Assembly: GCF_900044015.1 (NCBI RefSeq)
Contig: NZ_LN999835.1
Location: 212,365-276,364, forward strand
Length of the DNA stretch: 64,000 bases
Reading direction: 5' to 3'
Origin: Candidatus Hoaglandella endobia
GTDB taxonomy: Bacteria; Pseudomonadota; Gammaproteobacteria; Enterobacterales; Enterobacteriaceae
Positions 21,353 through 33,541 of the stretch are shown one piece after another. The first letter of the stretch is position 1. The number at the start of each line of letters is the position of its first letter. The notes beneath the pieces were generated by a model. That model did no database searches. It was given only the letters and a program-made list of their open reading frames with translations, and was not told where the DNA came from. The position numbers and the translations under genes were made by a program.

Positions 21353-21703
21353 ATGACTACAACTATAGAAAAAATCCAGCAGCAACTTGCCGAGAACCCG
21401 ATCATTTTGTACATGAAAGGATCCCCAAAATTGCCAGAGTGTCGTTTTTCTGCACAGGCAGTACATGCTCTGTCAGATTGCGGTGAGCGTTTCGCCTATG
21501 TTGATATACTTACCAATCTGGATATCCGTGCCGAACTGCCTAAATTTGCTCATTGGCCTACTTTCCCGCAGTTGTGGGTGAATAGCGAGCTTATCGGCGG
21601 ATGCGATATCATTATTGATATGTATCAGCGTGGTGAACTGCAGCCTCTTATCAAAGAAGCTGCAGTGAAATACAATTTACATAGAGGAAAAACACAGCAG
21701 TAA
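21353..21703 (+). CDS. grxD: monothiol glutaredoxin Grx4 with altered CRFS motif
   Basis: Grx4 binds a glutathione-ligated [2Fe-2S] cluster as a dimer or with BolA and shuttles clusters. The 116-residue protein aligns with E. coli GrxD (115) throughout, including MKGSPKLPEC, WPTFPQLWV and GGCDIIIDM. The invariant active-site motif CGFS reads Cys30-Arg31-Phe32-Ser33. The cysteine is kept but glycine is replaced by arginine, which may affect cluster or glutathione binding. The frame is intact. Confidence 0.95.
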   Translation: MTTTIEKIQQQLAENPIILYMKGSPKLPECRFSAQAVHALSDCGERFAYVDILTNLDIRAELPKFAHWPTFPQLWVNSELIGGCDIIIDMYQRGELQPLIKEAAVKYNLHRGKTQQ

Positions 21704-21785
21704 GTAAACTATTATTTATTGTCAGCGTTGGCAGATATATTCTGCCACGCTTGCTAAAAGCTATCCCAACTGGCTAATGGCAGTT

Positions 21786-22430
21786 TTACGGTGCGGTCTG
21801 CAATACGGGCCAACCGCCTAACCGTTTCCAGCGATTAACTAGCTCACAAAACAACGAAGCGGTCCGCTCTGTATCATAGAGCGCGGAATGGGCTGCTCCG
21901 CTATCAAATGCGATACCGGCAGCGAAGCAGGCTTTCGCCAATACTGTTTGGCCTAGCACAAGACCACTCAATGCTGCCGTATCAAAGGTCGCAAAGGGAT
22001 GGAAAGGATTCTTTTTAAGCCCAGCGCGGCCGGCGGCAGCCATTAAAAAACCATGATCAAAAGCAGCATTATGCGCAACAATAATGGCGCGGTTGCATTC
22101 ATGATCTTTAATACCTTTACGCACCATTTTAAAAATTTTATTTAAGGCCTTATATTCGCTTATCGCGCCCCGTAAGGGGTTACTTGGATCTATGCCGTTA
22201 AAGGCCAGCGCCTCAGGCTGCAGTCGAGCGTAGGGAAAAGGTTCTACATGAAAATGTAATTTATTATCTACCTGTAAGCAACCCTGCTCGTCCATGGCAA
22301 GCGTCACTGCTGCTATTTCTAAGAGAGCATCAGTATCGGCGTTAAACCCTGCGGTTTCTACATCAATAACAACCGGATAAAAACCGCGGAAACGGACGCG
22401 AAGAGTATTGCTATCATCTTTATTAGCCAT
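21786..22430 (-). CDS. rnt: ribonuclease T
   Basis: RNase T is a DEDD 3'-5' exonuclease trimming tRNA and other stable RNA 3' ends. The start at 22430 gives 214 residues (E. coli 215) and the same 12 residues before RFRGFYPV; an upstream ATG at 22448 is possible but adds six unmatched residues. The catalytic residues appear in [15 protein letters not shown] and HSALYDTE. It is convergent with grxD, as in E. coli after loss of lhr. Confidence 0.95.
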   Translation of the reverse strand: MANKDDSNTLRVRFRGFYPVVIDVETAGFNADTDALLEIAAVTLAMDEQGCLQVDNKLHFHVEPFPYARLQPEALAFNGIDPSNPLRGAISEYKALNKIFKMVRKGIKDHECNRAIIVAHNAAFDHGFLMAAAGRAGLKKNPFHPFATFDTAALSGLVLGQTVLAKACFAAGIAFDSGAAHSALYDTERTASLFCELVNRWKRLGGWPVLQTAP

Positions 22431-22559
22431 GCTAGTTCTTATATTCATTTAACTTATCCACAATAATGGCAAATTATAACATGGCTTGTATGGTGAGTTA
22501 TGTACATAAAAATGGAAAAAAAGAGAGATGGCGCGCGTTACACTTTAGGGTAGTAGAGG

Positions 22560-23942
<1,383 letters not shown>

Positions 23943-24048
23943 CTAATTATCGATAGCTTTTTAAGCTACTTAATAGATCTACTCTAATACAACTAGACTA
24001 TTGTTTCACTGGGCGCAAACAATGAAAGACAGATTATCAATAATTACC

Positions 24049-24672
24049 TCATTGACGCTGGTCATCAAGCGTCACGCCTTCTGGCAAGATAAAGTTAAAT
24101 TTTTCGTTCTCCACTGAGCTATTACTTTGGCTTTTGAGTTGATAAGCACTACACTGACCATTTTGCTCCACGGCAGTAAAACTCTCAATAGTGCCGTTTG
24201 CAGTTATTGTAATAGTCAATTGCCTCAGATTACTGTGATTTGCTTCAGATAATTTGGATAATAGAGAAAAATTATCTCCTTGCTGTGTTACTTTATACTG
24301 GCTCCAGTCAGTAGTGCCATTATTGATGATTAGCATTAAAGGCGTATTGCAAGTAGCGTTTTTTAACCAGTTGGCAGTAACTTGTTCGACAAAGGGATTA
24401 TAGAACCAAAGGGTTTTGCCATCTGATATCAACACGTTTTCATCAGGTGACATTAGATGCCAATTAAACAAATTGGGCCGTTTTACCCATAGTTCACCTT
24501 CAGCCTCCTGTATCGACACGCCCTCGACCTCGTTGACCTGTTGGGTAAAGCTGGCATGAAAGCTATTGACCTTATTTAGTCGGCTTTGCAATACATCAGC
24601 AGCATCAGCTGCAAAAGCAGGAGATGCCAGCAAGACGGTAACTAAATGAGCAGTAATCAAAAATTCTTTCAT
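24049..24672 (-). CDS. lolA: periplasmic lipoprotein chaperone LolA
   Basis: LolA carries lipoproteins from LolCDE across the periplasm to LolB. The 207-residue precursor (E. coli 203) has a signal peptide ending near ASPAFA-A at 21-22 and matches throughout to the end VTLDDQRQ. Two cysteines, Cys108 (NATCNTP) and Cys174, occur in the mature part where E. coli has Gly and Arg. Together with Lgt and the lipoproteins Pal, MlaA, DolP and LpoA it indicates a working lipoprotein pathway. Confidence 0.95.
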   Translation of the reverse strand: MKEFLITAHLVTVLLASPAFAADAADVLQSRLNKVNSFHASFTQQVNEVEGVSIQEAEGELWVKRPNLFNWHLMSPDENVLISDGKTLWFYNPFVEQVTANWLKNATCNTPLMLIINNGTTDWSQYKVTQQGDNFSLLSKLSEANHSNLRQLTITITANGTIESFTAVEQNGQCSAYQLKSQSNSSVENEKFNFILPEGVTLDDQRQ

Positions 24673-24777
24673 ATGAGTATTCCTTATGAACTATATCGAA
24701 AGACGAGCGAGAAGCCAGAATAGGATATTTTACTCAGATAGGAGGCTATTAATACTAGTTAGCCGCCCGTCAAATTC

Positions 24778-25395
24778 TTATTGTCATGACGGCTGCTTTG
24801 AAATACAAAAATTATACAGCTAAAAAATAAGGCGCCTATTTTCTCGGCAATTGTTATCCATGAACAACCTGTGAACAGCGTCAACCCAGCGGACCAAACG
24901 CCTAGCAACAACAAGGTGGCACCAACACGATTGAACCAAGGCAGAATATGCTCAACAAAATACCGATCATTCCACCGGAAGCAAAATAGTACAGATTGTC
25001 AAAGTTGAATGCAGCTAGGCCGCATGAAGTGAGCAGCGTTCAACTACCTATAAGCCGTAATGATAGGTCAAAATAATCTACGCAATTACTCCTGGCTAGC
25101 TGAGTAAAGGCTAGCCAGCAAAGAAAAAGTATAAGTGGCGGAAGCGCATAGGCCAGCAATCCGAAAGTTATGAGCAGTATGTCAGCAAGTCACGCTCCTA
25201 ACCAACCTCCTAAATTATTGATAGGAGCATGCCAAGTGGTCTGTGACCAGCTAGGATCAAATCAAAAGGGCTGAAACTGATCAGCGTAACTATTAAAAAA
25301 AACGCCAAAATAACCACCACTACCAGCACCTACTTTAGGAACAAGCTGCTGATGAGTTTGTTAACTGTAATATTAGCTTTATATTCTTGGTTCAA
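24778..25395 (-). pseudogene. ftsK: ftsK pseudogene, N-terminal membrane domain remnant
   Basis: Between lolA and trxB, where E. coli has ftsK, the minus strand reads NQEYKANITVNKL after a TTG at 25393-25395, then DPSWSQTTWHAPINNLGG, then TSCGLAAFNFDNLYYFASGG, then AGLTLFTGCSWITIAEKIG. These match the FtsK membrane domain in order (residues about 2-200). Several stops and frameshifts interrupt it. The linker and the whole RecA-like motor domain are deleted, apart from a possible ILA...FD tail match near 24700. FtsK translocase function is lost. Confidence 0.95.
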
Positions 25396-26547
<1,152 letters not shown>

Positions 26548-26879
26548 ATCTTCGAACCAATGTTTGCTGCCGGCTGGTTATTGTAATAGGATAATAGTAG
26601 GGCCGCGCGGGATTTGTTTGCTTCTTACCTACCTAGGAAGCACAAGAAACTAAATAAACTCTCTCATCAATGAGATTGCGTACAAATACTGAACGCAACC
26701 GGATCTATCCGAGCAAGGTATTCATCCCCGCTGTGCTGCAGCTTTCTACTTTTAAGACTCTTAAAGAGTCTACCTATAAACTCTGCACACGTAACATCGT
26801 GCCGCCCCTGCCTTGAAGCTCACTGCTCTATCAAAATAATTATTAATGACTAGCTGTCTCAATGAAAAATGAAAATTCA
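26548..26879. other. spacer between trxB and cydD
   Basis: No gene is recognised. A small hairpin GACTCT/AGAGTC with a 3-nt loop lies at 26756-26770. In E. coli only about 100 nt separate these genes, so this spacer is expanded. Confidence 0.5.
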
Positions 26880-28643
26880 ATGTCTAAGAATAGACAACAA
26901 GTTTTAGTACGCTGGCTAAAATTACAAAGTAAGTGTGTACAACGCTGGCTTATCTTTGCAATCCTATTGGGATTAGGCAGCGCCTTGATTATCGTTGCAC
27001 AGGCCTGGATATTAGCCTGGTTACTGCAGGCGCTCATCGTGGATCATACGCCTAGTACCCGCCTGACTGGCGAATTTAGTGCACTAGCGGTGTCGTTTTT
27101 GCTGCGGGCACTGGTCAATTACGCCCGGGAACAGGTAGGTTTTATTACTGGCAGTATACTACGCCGCCAGATCCGCGCTCAAGTACTGAATCGCTTGGAG
27201 TTTCTTGGGCCAGCCTGGATAAGTAGCAAAACAGCCGGCAGTTGGAGTAGTATGCTGATTGAGCAAGTAGAGGATCTACACGTATTCTACGCGCGTTATT
27301 TGCCGCAAATATATCTAGCAGTATTGGTACCACTGATGATCCTCGTTGTCGTGTTTTTAATTAACTGGGCCGCTGGCCTTATTCTATTTTTGACAGCACC
27401 ATTAATTCCATTGTTTATGGCGCTGGTCGGTATGGGCGCCGCAGAAGCCAATAGGCGCAACTTTCTAGCTTTAGCGCGGCTGTCCGGTTATTTTCTCGAC
27501 CGCCTCCGCGGGCTGGAAACCTTAAGGCTCTTCTTTCGCGCCGACATAGAAAAAGAAAATATCCGTAATTCTACCGAAGAATTTAGGTTTCGCACAATGG
27601 AGGTTTTACGGCTGGCTTTTTTATCCTCCAGCGTGCTGGAGTTCTTCGCCTCGATCTCTATTGCCGTTGCGGCGGTATATTTTGGCTTCTCCTATCTAGA
27701 TGACTTGCATTTTGGCAGCTACAGCATGGGCGTCACGCTCTTTGCCGGCTTTATGGTCCTGATTTTAGCACCAGAATTTTTTCAGCCACTGCGTGATCTA
27801 GGCACTTTTTATCACGCTAAAGCCCAGGCGGTAGGCGCGGCAGAATCCTTGATCGAATTTTTAGAACATGAAGCTAACTGCTTGGCTGCCAGGAACGAAA
27901 CTACTATCGCCGGGCCGGTGAAACTACAGGCCAGTGATTTATGTGTATTAACGCCGGACGGCATTACGCTTGCTGGACCATTGAACTTTTCGGTCGACGC
28001 AGGCCAGCGAGTTGCTATCGTCGGCACTAGTGGTGCGGGTAAAAGTTCTCTGCTAAGCGTGCTACTTGGATTTCTGCCATACCGTGGCTCGCTGAAAATT
28101 AACGGCAATGAGCTGCGCGCGCTGTCGCCAACTCTTTGGCGTGAGCGATTAAGCTGGGTTAGCCAGAATCCAGTGCTGTCGGCGACAACCGTGCGTGATA
28201 ATATTTTGCTTGGTGCCCCAGATGCTGATCAATCTCGGCTAATGCAAGCGGTTACTGATGCATATGTAGCAGAATTTGTTGATGTTTTGCCAGAGGGGCT
28301 AGATAGCCTAGTCGGCGAAGACGCCAGCAACCTGTCGGTGGGTCAGGCACAGCGGATTGTGTTGGCACGCGCGTTGATTCGCGCCCCCTGCCTACTATTA
28401 CTCGACGAGCCAACTGCCAGTCTGGATGCTCTTAGCGAGCGGCTGATGAGGCAGGCGCTGGATAGTGCTTCACGCCGCCAGACCACACTGCTGGTGACAC
28501 ATCAGCTGCAGGCAATCACGGATTTTGATATTGTATGGGTCATGCGCGACGGTAAACTGATGCAGCAGGGCGGTTACACTGAGCTAGTAACACGCGATGG
28601 TCCGCTGAATGAACTAATTGATTCTAGAACAAAGGAGCTCTAA
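26880..28643 (+). CDS. cydD: glutathione/cysteine ABC exporter subunit CydD
   Basis: CydDC exports cysteine and glutathione to the periplasm and is needed to assemble cytochrome bd. From the ATG at 26880 the protein has 587 residues (E. coli 588) and begins MSKNRQQVLVRWLK; an ATG at 26862 would add six residues. It has an N-terminal six-helix membrane domain and a C-terminal ATPase with GTSGAGKSS, signature LSVGQAQR and Walker B LLLLDEPTAS. cydC starts 2 nt downstream. Confidence 0.96.
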   Translation: MSKNRQQVLVRWLKLQSKCVQRWLIFAILLGLGSALIIVAQAWILAWLLQALIVDHTPSTRLTGEFSALAVSFLLRALVNYAREQVGFITGSILRRQIRAQVLNRLEFLGPAWISSKTAGSWSSMLIEQVEDLHVFYARYLPQIYLAVLVPLMILVVVFLINWAAGLILFLTAPLIPLFMALVGMGAAEANRRNFLALARLSGYFLDRLRGLETLRLFFRADIEKENIRNSTEEFRFRTMEVLRLAFLSSSVLEFFASISIAVAAVYFGFSYLDDLHFGSYSMGVTLFAGFMVLILAPEFFQPLRDLGTFYHAKAQAVGAAESLIEFLEHEANCLAARNETTIAGPVKLQASDLCVLTPDGITLAGPLNFSVDAGQRVAIVGTSGAGKSSLLSVLLGFLPYRGSLKINGNELRALSPTLWRERLSWVSQNPVLSATTVRDNILLGAPDADQSRLMQAVTDAYVAEFVDVLPEGLDSLVGEDASNLSVGQAQRIVLARALIRAPCLLLLDEPTASLDALSERLMRQALDSASRRQTTLLVTHQLQAITDFDIVWVMRDGKLMQQGGYTELVTRDGPLNELIDSRTKEL

Positions 28644-28645
28644 TC

Positions 28646-30388
28646 ATGCGTGCATTGCTGCCCTATTTGGCCCTTTATCGCTGCTACGGTGGACAAATCT
28701 TCCTTGGCATTCTTATGTCTATCGTCACGTTACTGGCCAGTATCGGACTGTTGGCTCTTTCCGGGTGGTTTCTTGCTAGCTCGGCGCTGGCAGGCGCAGC
28801 CGGACTTTATAGTTTTAATTACATATTACCCGCTGTTGGTGTGCGCGGCGCAGCAATTACCCGTACTGCCGCCCGCTGGGCGGAGCGAGTAATCAGCCAT
28901 GACGCTACGTTCCGCATACTGCAACAGCTGCGGCTTTATACTTTTAGCCGTATTCTTCCTCTTTCTCCGGGAGGTATGGCACGTTTCCGTCAAGCAGAAC
29001 TTTTAGACTGTCTGGTAAAAGATGTAGATACGCTAGATCATCTTTACTTACGGATATTATCACCGCTTTTAGGTGCTGTAGTGGTAACGCTTACCGTAAG
29101 CGCTGGCTTATACGTGATGGATACACGGCTGGGTTTAACGCTTTTTACTGTTATGCTGCTTATATTAGCGTTGATGCCTTCGCTATTTTATCGCATTGGT
29201 AAACAAATAGGCGAAGCGCTAACCGCGCTACGCGCCGATTATCGCCTTCAGCTTAATACTTGGCTGACCGGCAATGCAGAATTAACTATTTACGGTGCCG
29301 CTAAAATTTACCGCCACCGGTTAGATATAACAGAACAGCGCTGGCAACAGTATCAACGTCGGCAGGTAGAACTAACCACCGGCGCACAATGCATACTTAC
29401 GGTACTTACTGGTCTGACCTTGACACTTGTTCTATGGCTAGCCGCCGATAGCAGGGGCGACAATAGTCATCCAGGCACGTTGATAGCACTGTTTGTCTTC
29501 ACCACCATGGCAGCATTCGAGGCTCTGGTGCCAGTAGCGAGTGCTTTTCAACATTTGGGGCAGGTTATCTCCTCAGCTATACGGCTGAGTAGTCTAATAA
29601 AACAGCCGCCGGCAGTAAAGTTCCCCACTGAAGGTCCAGCACCAGCTGCAAGCGTCATGCTATGCGTCAGTAACGTCTGGTTTTACTATCAGCAACCGGC
29701 GGCGCCGGCTCTAAACGGCTTATCGCTGACAGTTGCCGCCGGCGAGCATATTGCCATCCTTGGCCATACCGGTAGCGGAAAATCAACGCTATTACAATTA
29801 CTGACTCGCGCCTGGGATCCGCAAATAGGGGAAATTACGTTTAACGGGGTCCCCCTCCCGCAATGGGGCGAAAGTGCATTACGTGCTATGACCGCTGTAG
29901 TTCCTCAGCGCGTGCATATTTTTAGCGCTACCCTACGCGATAATCTTAGCCTGGCGCGATCAGCCGCCGATGATGCTCGGTTATGTGCAGTACTTAAGCA
30001 AGTAGGACTAGAAAAATTATTTGAGGGGGAAGGACTGAACGTCTGGCTGGGAGAAGGCGGCCGACAGCTTTCTGGAGGCGAACAGCGCCGAATAGGCATT
30101 GCTCGTGCCTTACTGCAAGCCGCTCCGCTGTTGCTGCTTGATGAGCCTACTGAGGGACTAGACGCTGTAACCGAAAAGCAAATACTTCATCTTCTGGCGA
30201 CTATGGCTCACCGTAGCACGGTGATTATCGTGACACATCGGTTACGAGGATTGGAACGGTTAGATCGCATCTATATTATGGATCGCGGTACTTTTGTTGA
30301 ACAAGGTAGCCATACGGCTCTTATGGCACAGCGCGGGCGCTATTATCATTATTATCGGCCTCTCCTAGAGAGGAATAGGCTATCCTAG
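28646..30388 (+). CDS. cydC: glutathione/cysteine ABC exporter subunit CydC
   Basis: CydC is the second half of the heterodimeric CydDC exporter. The 580-residue protein (E. coli 573) starts after an AGGAG site and has the membrane domain with GVRGAAITRTAARW, then the ATPase with GHTGSGKST, signature LSGGEQRRIG and Walker B LLLLDEPTEGLD. Its retention with cydABX indicates that cytochrome bd oxidase is assembled. Confidence 0.96.
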   Translation: MRALLPYLALYRCYGGQIFLGILMSIVTLLASIGLLALSGWFLASSALAGAAGLYSFNYILPAVGVRGAAITRTAARWAERVISHDATFRILQQLRLYTFSRILPLSPGGMARFRQAELLDCLVKDVDTLDHLYLRILSPLLGAVVVTLTVSAGLYVMDTRLGLTLFTVMLLILALMPSLFYRIGKQIGEALTALRADYRLQLNTWLTGNAELTIYGAAKIYRHRLDITEQRWQQYQRRQVELTTGAQCILTVLTGLTLTLVLWLAADSRGDNSHPGTLIALFVFTTMAAFEALVPVASAFQHLGQVISSAIRLSSLIKQPPAVKFPTEGPAPAASVMLCVSNVWFYYQQPAAPALNGLSLTVAAGEHIAILGHTGSGKSTLLQLLTRAWDPQIGEITFNGVPLPQWGESALRAMTAVVPQRVHIFSATLRDNLSLARSAADDARLCAVLKQVGLEKLFEGEGLNVWLGEGGRQLSGGEQRRIGIARALLQAAPLLLLDEPTEGLDAVTEKQILHLLATMAHRSTVIIVTHRLRGLERLDRIYIMDRGTFVEQGSHTALMAQRGRYYHYYRPLLERNRLS

Positions 30389-30919
<531 letters not shown>

Positions 30920-31328
30920 TTTTTTTTAGCTATTAGATGTCTTCTGTGATACTTATCAAGTAATAGATATTTTTTATGTCTAGTGCTGAGTAATAGCTAC
31001 ACCGCTACTTAACTTTGTGATGGTTTGTAAACTTAAGGGCTACCTACCAGCACGAAGACGTACTCCATAGCGCGATATATGTTGTGTATGATGATACCGG
31101 CGAAACGCTTTAAAACTTTTTAAATTGCCATCGCTGCGGTATTTAGGGTATATAAGCAATAAGCAACTAGTCATAACCAGTTGTCGCACCACCAATTGCT
31201 AGCTTGCCACTAGCGCTACAGGTCAAATGCAGGCAGCTATTAGTTATTTCTAGTTGTCGACAGTAATCGTATTTTTCACTAATTTTTTTTGTAAAAGTTC
31301 TGTTCCATTCAAAGGGAATAACTTGTTT
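30920..31328. other. gene-free spacer between infA and lysO
   Basis: E. coli has serW, clpA, clpS, cspD, macAB and others here; I recognise no remnant and no tRNA fold. An AAGGGA ribosome site at about 31312-31317 serves lysO. The open frame extending back to 31254 is not homologous. Confidence 0.5.
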
Positions 31329-32237
31329 ATGTATATCAGTCTGTTACTGATTCTTATTCCACTCCTTGCTGGTTATATGTTACCACGCACGCCGTTATGC
31401 TGGCAACGAACAATCAACCTCGCCCTGAGCGCCATAGTATATGTTATTCTTTTTTTAATGGGCATTAGCCTAGCCTTTCTGCCCAACCTCGCCAGTAACC
31501 TGCTGCGTATCGGGGTTTATAGTACCGTCAGTGCCTTGTGTATTTTATCAATGAACTTATTAGCCCTATCACTGTTGGAAACCGTCTTACCTTGGCGAGG
31601 CTCGCATACACTTTCTTATTTTTCCCGCTGGGGGATGGTGCTTGATTCGCTGAAATTATGCTTCATGGTAGTAGCTGGCTTTATACTAGGCCTGTCTCAT
31701 TGGTCCTGCTTGAACCTGGCTACTCAGGCCAGTGAACTACTACTTATCCTACTGCTGTGTCTGGTAGGGGTCCAGTTGCGCAATAGCGAGATGAAGCTCA
31801 GACAGATTATTCTCAATCGCCGCGGATTACTACTAACACTGATAGTGGCGATAAGCGCTTTAGCCGGGGGAGCAATGGCTGCATTACTGCTCGGTTTACC
31901 GCTTGCGACCGGGCTAGCCCTAGCTTCTGCTTATGGCTGGTATTCGCTATCAGGTATACTGATGACCGAGGCATTCGGCACTGTGATCGGCAGTACCGCT
32001 TTTTTCAACGATTTGCTACGTGAGCTGCTGGCTATTATACTGATTCCACTACTGATGCGGCGGTCGCACAATACAGCACTAGGATTATGCGGCGCTACCT
32101 CGATGGATTCCACCCTACCAGTATTGCAGCGTAGCGGTGGTATAGAAGTACTACCAGCCGCAATCGTGCAAGGTTTTTTACTCAGTGTACTAGCTCCCGT
32201 ACTAATCGGCATTTTTTCATTTCATCTTAGCGGCTAG
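31329..32237 (+). CDS. lysO: L-lysine exporter LysO (YbjE)
   Basis: LysO exports lysine and its toxic analogue thialysine across the inner membrane. From the ATG at 31329 it has 302 residues (E. coli 299) and begins MYISLLLILIPLLAGY; the longer frame from 31254 adds unmatched residues. Eight or so hydrophobic helices are visible, with conserved LFLMGISLAFL, GVQLRN, GWYSLSGIL and GLCGATSMD. In an amino-acid-providing symbiont an exporter could pass lysine to host or partner, which is inference. Confidence 0.93.
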   Translation: MYISLLLILIPLLAGYMLPRTPLCWQRTINLALSAIVYVILFLMGISLAFLPNLASNLLRIGVYSTVSALCILSMNLLALSLLETVLPWRGSHTLSYFSRWGMVLDSLKLCFMVVAGFILGLSHWSCLNLATQASELLLILLLCLVGVQLRNSEMKLRQIILNRRGLLLTLIVAISALAGGAMAALLLGLPLATGLALASAYGWYSLSGILMTEAFGTVIGSTAFFNDLLRELLAIILIPLLMRRSHNTALGLCGATSMDSTLPVLQRSGGIEVLPAAIVQGFLLSVLAPVLIGIFSFHLSG

Positions 32238-32434
32238 TCTTTATTGGCATATTAAAAACCTGCTGATAAACTGCGCGCGCTTTAGCTTTTTAGCTTTTTT
32301 CTGCAAAATAACGTCAACCTTACATAAGGCATCCGGTGCGTTGTTCTTTTTACCCTGCTTGTAGTTACGAGCCAATAATAATAAGAGGCTATCCAGTTAA
32401 ATAAACAGGTCTTCTACCGCAACATAAAAGTATA

Positions 32435-32953
32435 TTAATATACCAAGATGGCACGACGGTTTTTGGCATAAGTGATTTCATCCTGACCCAGGACAGCTGG
32501 TTTATCTTTACCGTAAGAGATGATAGCAATCTGCTCGGCAGAAATACCTTTACCCTGAAGATACATTTTCACAGCGTTGGCGCGGCGTTCGCCCAGGGCG
32601 ATGTTATATTCTGGAGTACCACGTTCATCCGCATGTCCTTCAATAGTTACTTTTTTATCAGATAGGTTACTGCGTAGAAAATTGGCATGAGCATCCAACA
32701 GTTGAGAGAATTCTGATCTAATTACGGATTTATCTAAATCAAAGTAAACAATATTGTTGCGCTGAAGCTCCTGTATCTGCAGACTAGCCTGCTTATCAGA
32801 CGATACATTATTACTTGTCAGGTCTATACTACTAGTGCCAGAACCGGCAGTAATAGAAGATTCTTCATAATTGTTTTTGTGAAAACTACATGCGGTAATC
32901 GCTATTACCGTAACTACTAACATCAAACCTTTAACCACGTTATTTAATTGCAT
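32435..32953 (-). CDS. pal: peptidoglycan-associated lipoprotein Pal
   Basis: Pal is an outer-membrane lipoprotein whose OmpA-like domain binds peptidoglycan. The 172-residue precursor (E. coli 173) has a signal peptide with lipid-accepting Cys22 (AITAC) and the domain motif [13 protein letters not shown], then [24 protein letters not shown]. Its partner tolB survives only as a relic just upstream, and tolQRA are absent from this locus, so Pal may act only as a tether. Confidence 0.96.
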   Translation of the reverse strand: MQLNNVVKGLMLVVTVIAITACSFHKNNYEESSITAGSGTSSIDLTSNNVSSDKQASLQIQELQRNNIVYFDLDKSVIRSEFSQLLDAHANFLRSNLSDKKVTIEGHADERGTPEYNIALGERRANAVKMYLQGKGISAEQIAIISYGKDKPAVLGQDEITYAKNRRAILVY

Positions 32954-32965
32954 CTCATATTCCTT

Positions 32966-33142
32966 TTATACATGCATTACAGAAAATTTAACCTGTACAA
33001 ACGTGTTCGTTAATATCTTGACAGGTTATGTTACCAGATTAAGTTTAGCAATATGCTGAACACCGTTATTTTTGCTGAATATAATCATGAACTTACCGTT
33101 ATAACTAACGTCCGCATCATCAATTGGTTAACTGATGTACTG
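32966..33142 (-). pseudogene. tolB: tolB C-terminal relic
   Basis: Just upstream of pal, the tolB position in E. coli, the minus strand reads PIDDADVSYNGKFMIIFSKNNG, then AKLNLVT-stop-PVK and, after a drifted stretch, QVKF. These line up with the TolB tail FLDETPSLAPNG, MVIYSSSQG, VLNLVSTDGRFKA and DGQVKFPAW. Stops interrupt it and the preceding beta-propeller is missing. Confidence 0.8.
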
Positions 33143-33388
33143 ATGTATGTTACTAGTGTCTAAGTCCATTACATCTAGGTTAGGTTTAGATTAGTGTTAC
33201 CGGAGGTATTGATTAATTGATATGATATCATCATGTTTTAGTTTGTATCCCATCTACAATTAACTATACATCAATAAACAATCAAGCAGAGCTTGCTGAG
33301 CAACCATCTTACTCTATGGTAGTGACTAGATTATGCTAACGCAGTATTTCGTAAGGTGCCATAAAGTGCCGGGCCCACTGTTATTAAC
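33143..33388. other. decayed region between tolB relic and cydX
   Basis: E. coli has ybgE, ybgC, tolQ, tolR and tolA here. Nothing is recognisable in the 246 nt that remain. Confidence 0.5.
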
Positions 33389-33514
33389 TCAGCGCTGCTC
33401 TGTAACTGCAGAGTTTACCACCGTGGTATCTTCAAAAAAATCAATGGTAAGCGCACTAATAATACCCCCAGTGCAAGCTAGCATAGTTCCTAAAATCCAG
33501 GCAAAATACCACAT
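33389..33514 (-). CDS. cydX: cytochrome bd-I small subunit CydX
   Basis: CydX is a single-helix protein that stabilises the haem groups of cytochrome bd-I. This 41-residue frame begins MWYFAWILGTMLACTGG, matching E. coli CydX (37 residues, MWYFAWILGTLLACSFG), and ends TEQR. It lies 27 nt after cydB, as expected for cydABX. It is easy to miss because of its size. An AAGGAAA ribosome site lies just upstream of its ATG. Confidence 0.95.
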   Translation of the reverse strand: MWYFAWILGTMLACTGGIISALTIDFFEDTTVVNSAVTEQR

Positions 33515-33541
33515 AGTTAATTTCCTTTCCTTGTTTTAGGG

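Noticed and set aside
22454-22462. Perfect DnaA box upstream of rnt as a regulatory site
   Set aside because: A 9-mer is expected by chance about once in a window this size counting both strands, and no known DnaA control of rnt supports it.
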